Shown piece after piece: positions 63,906-64,000 of a stretch of DNA of 64,000 bases. Source of the stretch: Nitrospira sp. (GTDB lineage Bacteria > Nitrospirota > Nitrospiria > Nitrospirales > Nitrospiraceae). The notes below the pieces were generated by a model. The model searched no databases, was not told where the DNA came from, and was given only the letters and a program-made list of their open reading frames with translations. The stretch is taken from NCBI GenBank assembly GCA_022843785.1, contig JALHMZ010000013.1:50488-114487 (forward strand). The letters run 5' to 3'. Every line of letters starts with the position of its first letter. Position 1 is the stretch's first letter. The position numbers were made by a program, and so were the translations under genes.

Positions 63906-64000
63906 CTAGCGCAACAGTTGGTGAAAAGCATGAGCTGGGCTGTGCCAGTTCAGAATTTTCCGTGGCCGATCGTTGAACATGGCCTGCACCCGCTTGATCT
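63906..64000 (-). mobile_element. IS30-family transposase, C-terminal fragment (runs off the window)
   Basis: The last 31 codons of a transposase reading IKRVQAMFNDRPRKILNWHS and ending with PAHAFHQLLR. The NDRPRK-LNW-SP pattern is the usual ending of IS30-family DDE transposases, in which the last catalytic Glu lies just upstream, outside the window. It is on the same strand as the IS110 gene and immediately upstream of it, so one element probably landed beside the other. Confidence 0.75.

Overview
The window is a bacterial chromosome segment of moderately high GC. Gene content suggests a Nitrospira-like member of the Nitrospirota: a DapL-type lysine pathway, many small lipoproteins and PilZ proteins, archaeal-type PheRS, and intergenic palindromes built on CGTGAAGCG and TGACGC words. 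This taxonomic call is inferred from content and style; no database search was possible.

Layout. 1-5.3 kb: tail of an ABC-2 export operon with a LON-domain protein, an AttH/CrtC-like lipocalin protein, a Sel1/HEAT periplasmic protein and two small membrane proteins. 5.4-7.7 kb: accessory patch with a frameshifted possible immunity gene and a higBA toxin-antitoxin pair whose palindromic operator lies between the -35 and -10 boxes. 7.8-18.5 kb: lipoproteins, a PmtA-like methyltransferase, a glutamine amidotransferase, dapL, folK-panC, and a rmuC-mazG-pilZ operon. 18.7-25.3 kb: an operon of a lytic transglycosylase, a MOFRL glycerate kinase and a large dikinase with the domain order of rifampin phosphotransferase; then a family 5 uracil-DNA glycosylase and a transaldolase-like aldolase. 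26.8-34.9 kb: one long minus-strand amino-acid block, argD-argF-argG-argH-lipoprotein-lysA-dapA-dapB, with stop/start overlaps at several joints. Together with dapL at 13.5 kb it supplies arginine, meso-diaminopimelate and lysine. 35-42.6 kb: gpmA, an outer-membrane beta-barrel protein, an overlapping ATP-grasp/metallopeptidase pair, ttcA and a PilZ protein.

42.9-54.9 kb is the most accessory part. It starts with a type I restriction locus collapsed by deletion (an hsdR head joined to an hsdS tail) and a BECR-nuclease/DUF2283 pair. Then comes a compact, about 10.2 kb phage-derived element, bounded on the right by tRNA-fMet and on the left by a 13-bp copy of that tRNA's 3' end. It encodes a replication-like protein, a probable small terminase, TerL, an HK97-type prohead protease, zinc-ribbon and lipoprotein genes, a regulator/membrane-protein pair and a large serine recombinase. 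I find no portal, capsid or tail gene, so it looks like a phage satellite or a strongly reduced prophage. The recombinase reading frame ends inside the tRNA gene.

55-61.8 kb: fmt (divergent from the initiator tRNA it serves), rsmB, rpe, and an archaeal/eukaryal-type pheS and pheT separated by a 126-bp palindromic repeat that also follows gpmA. 62-64 kb: a PilZ protein, an IS110-family transposase with a non-coding leader that could hold a bridge RNA, and the 3' end of an IS30-family transposase.
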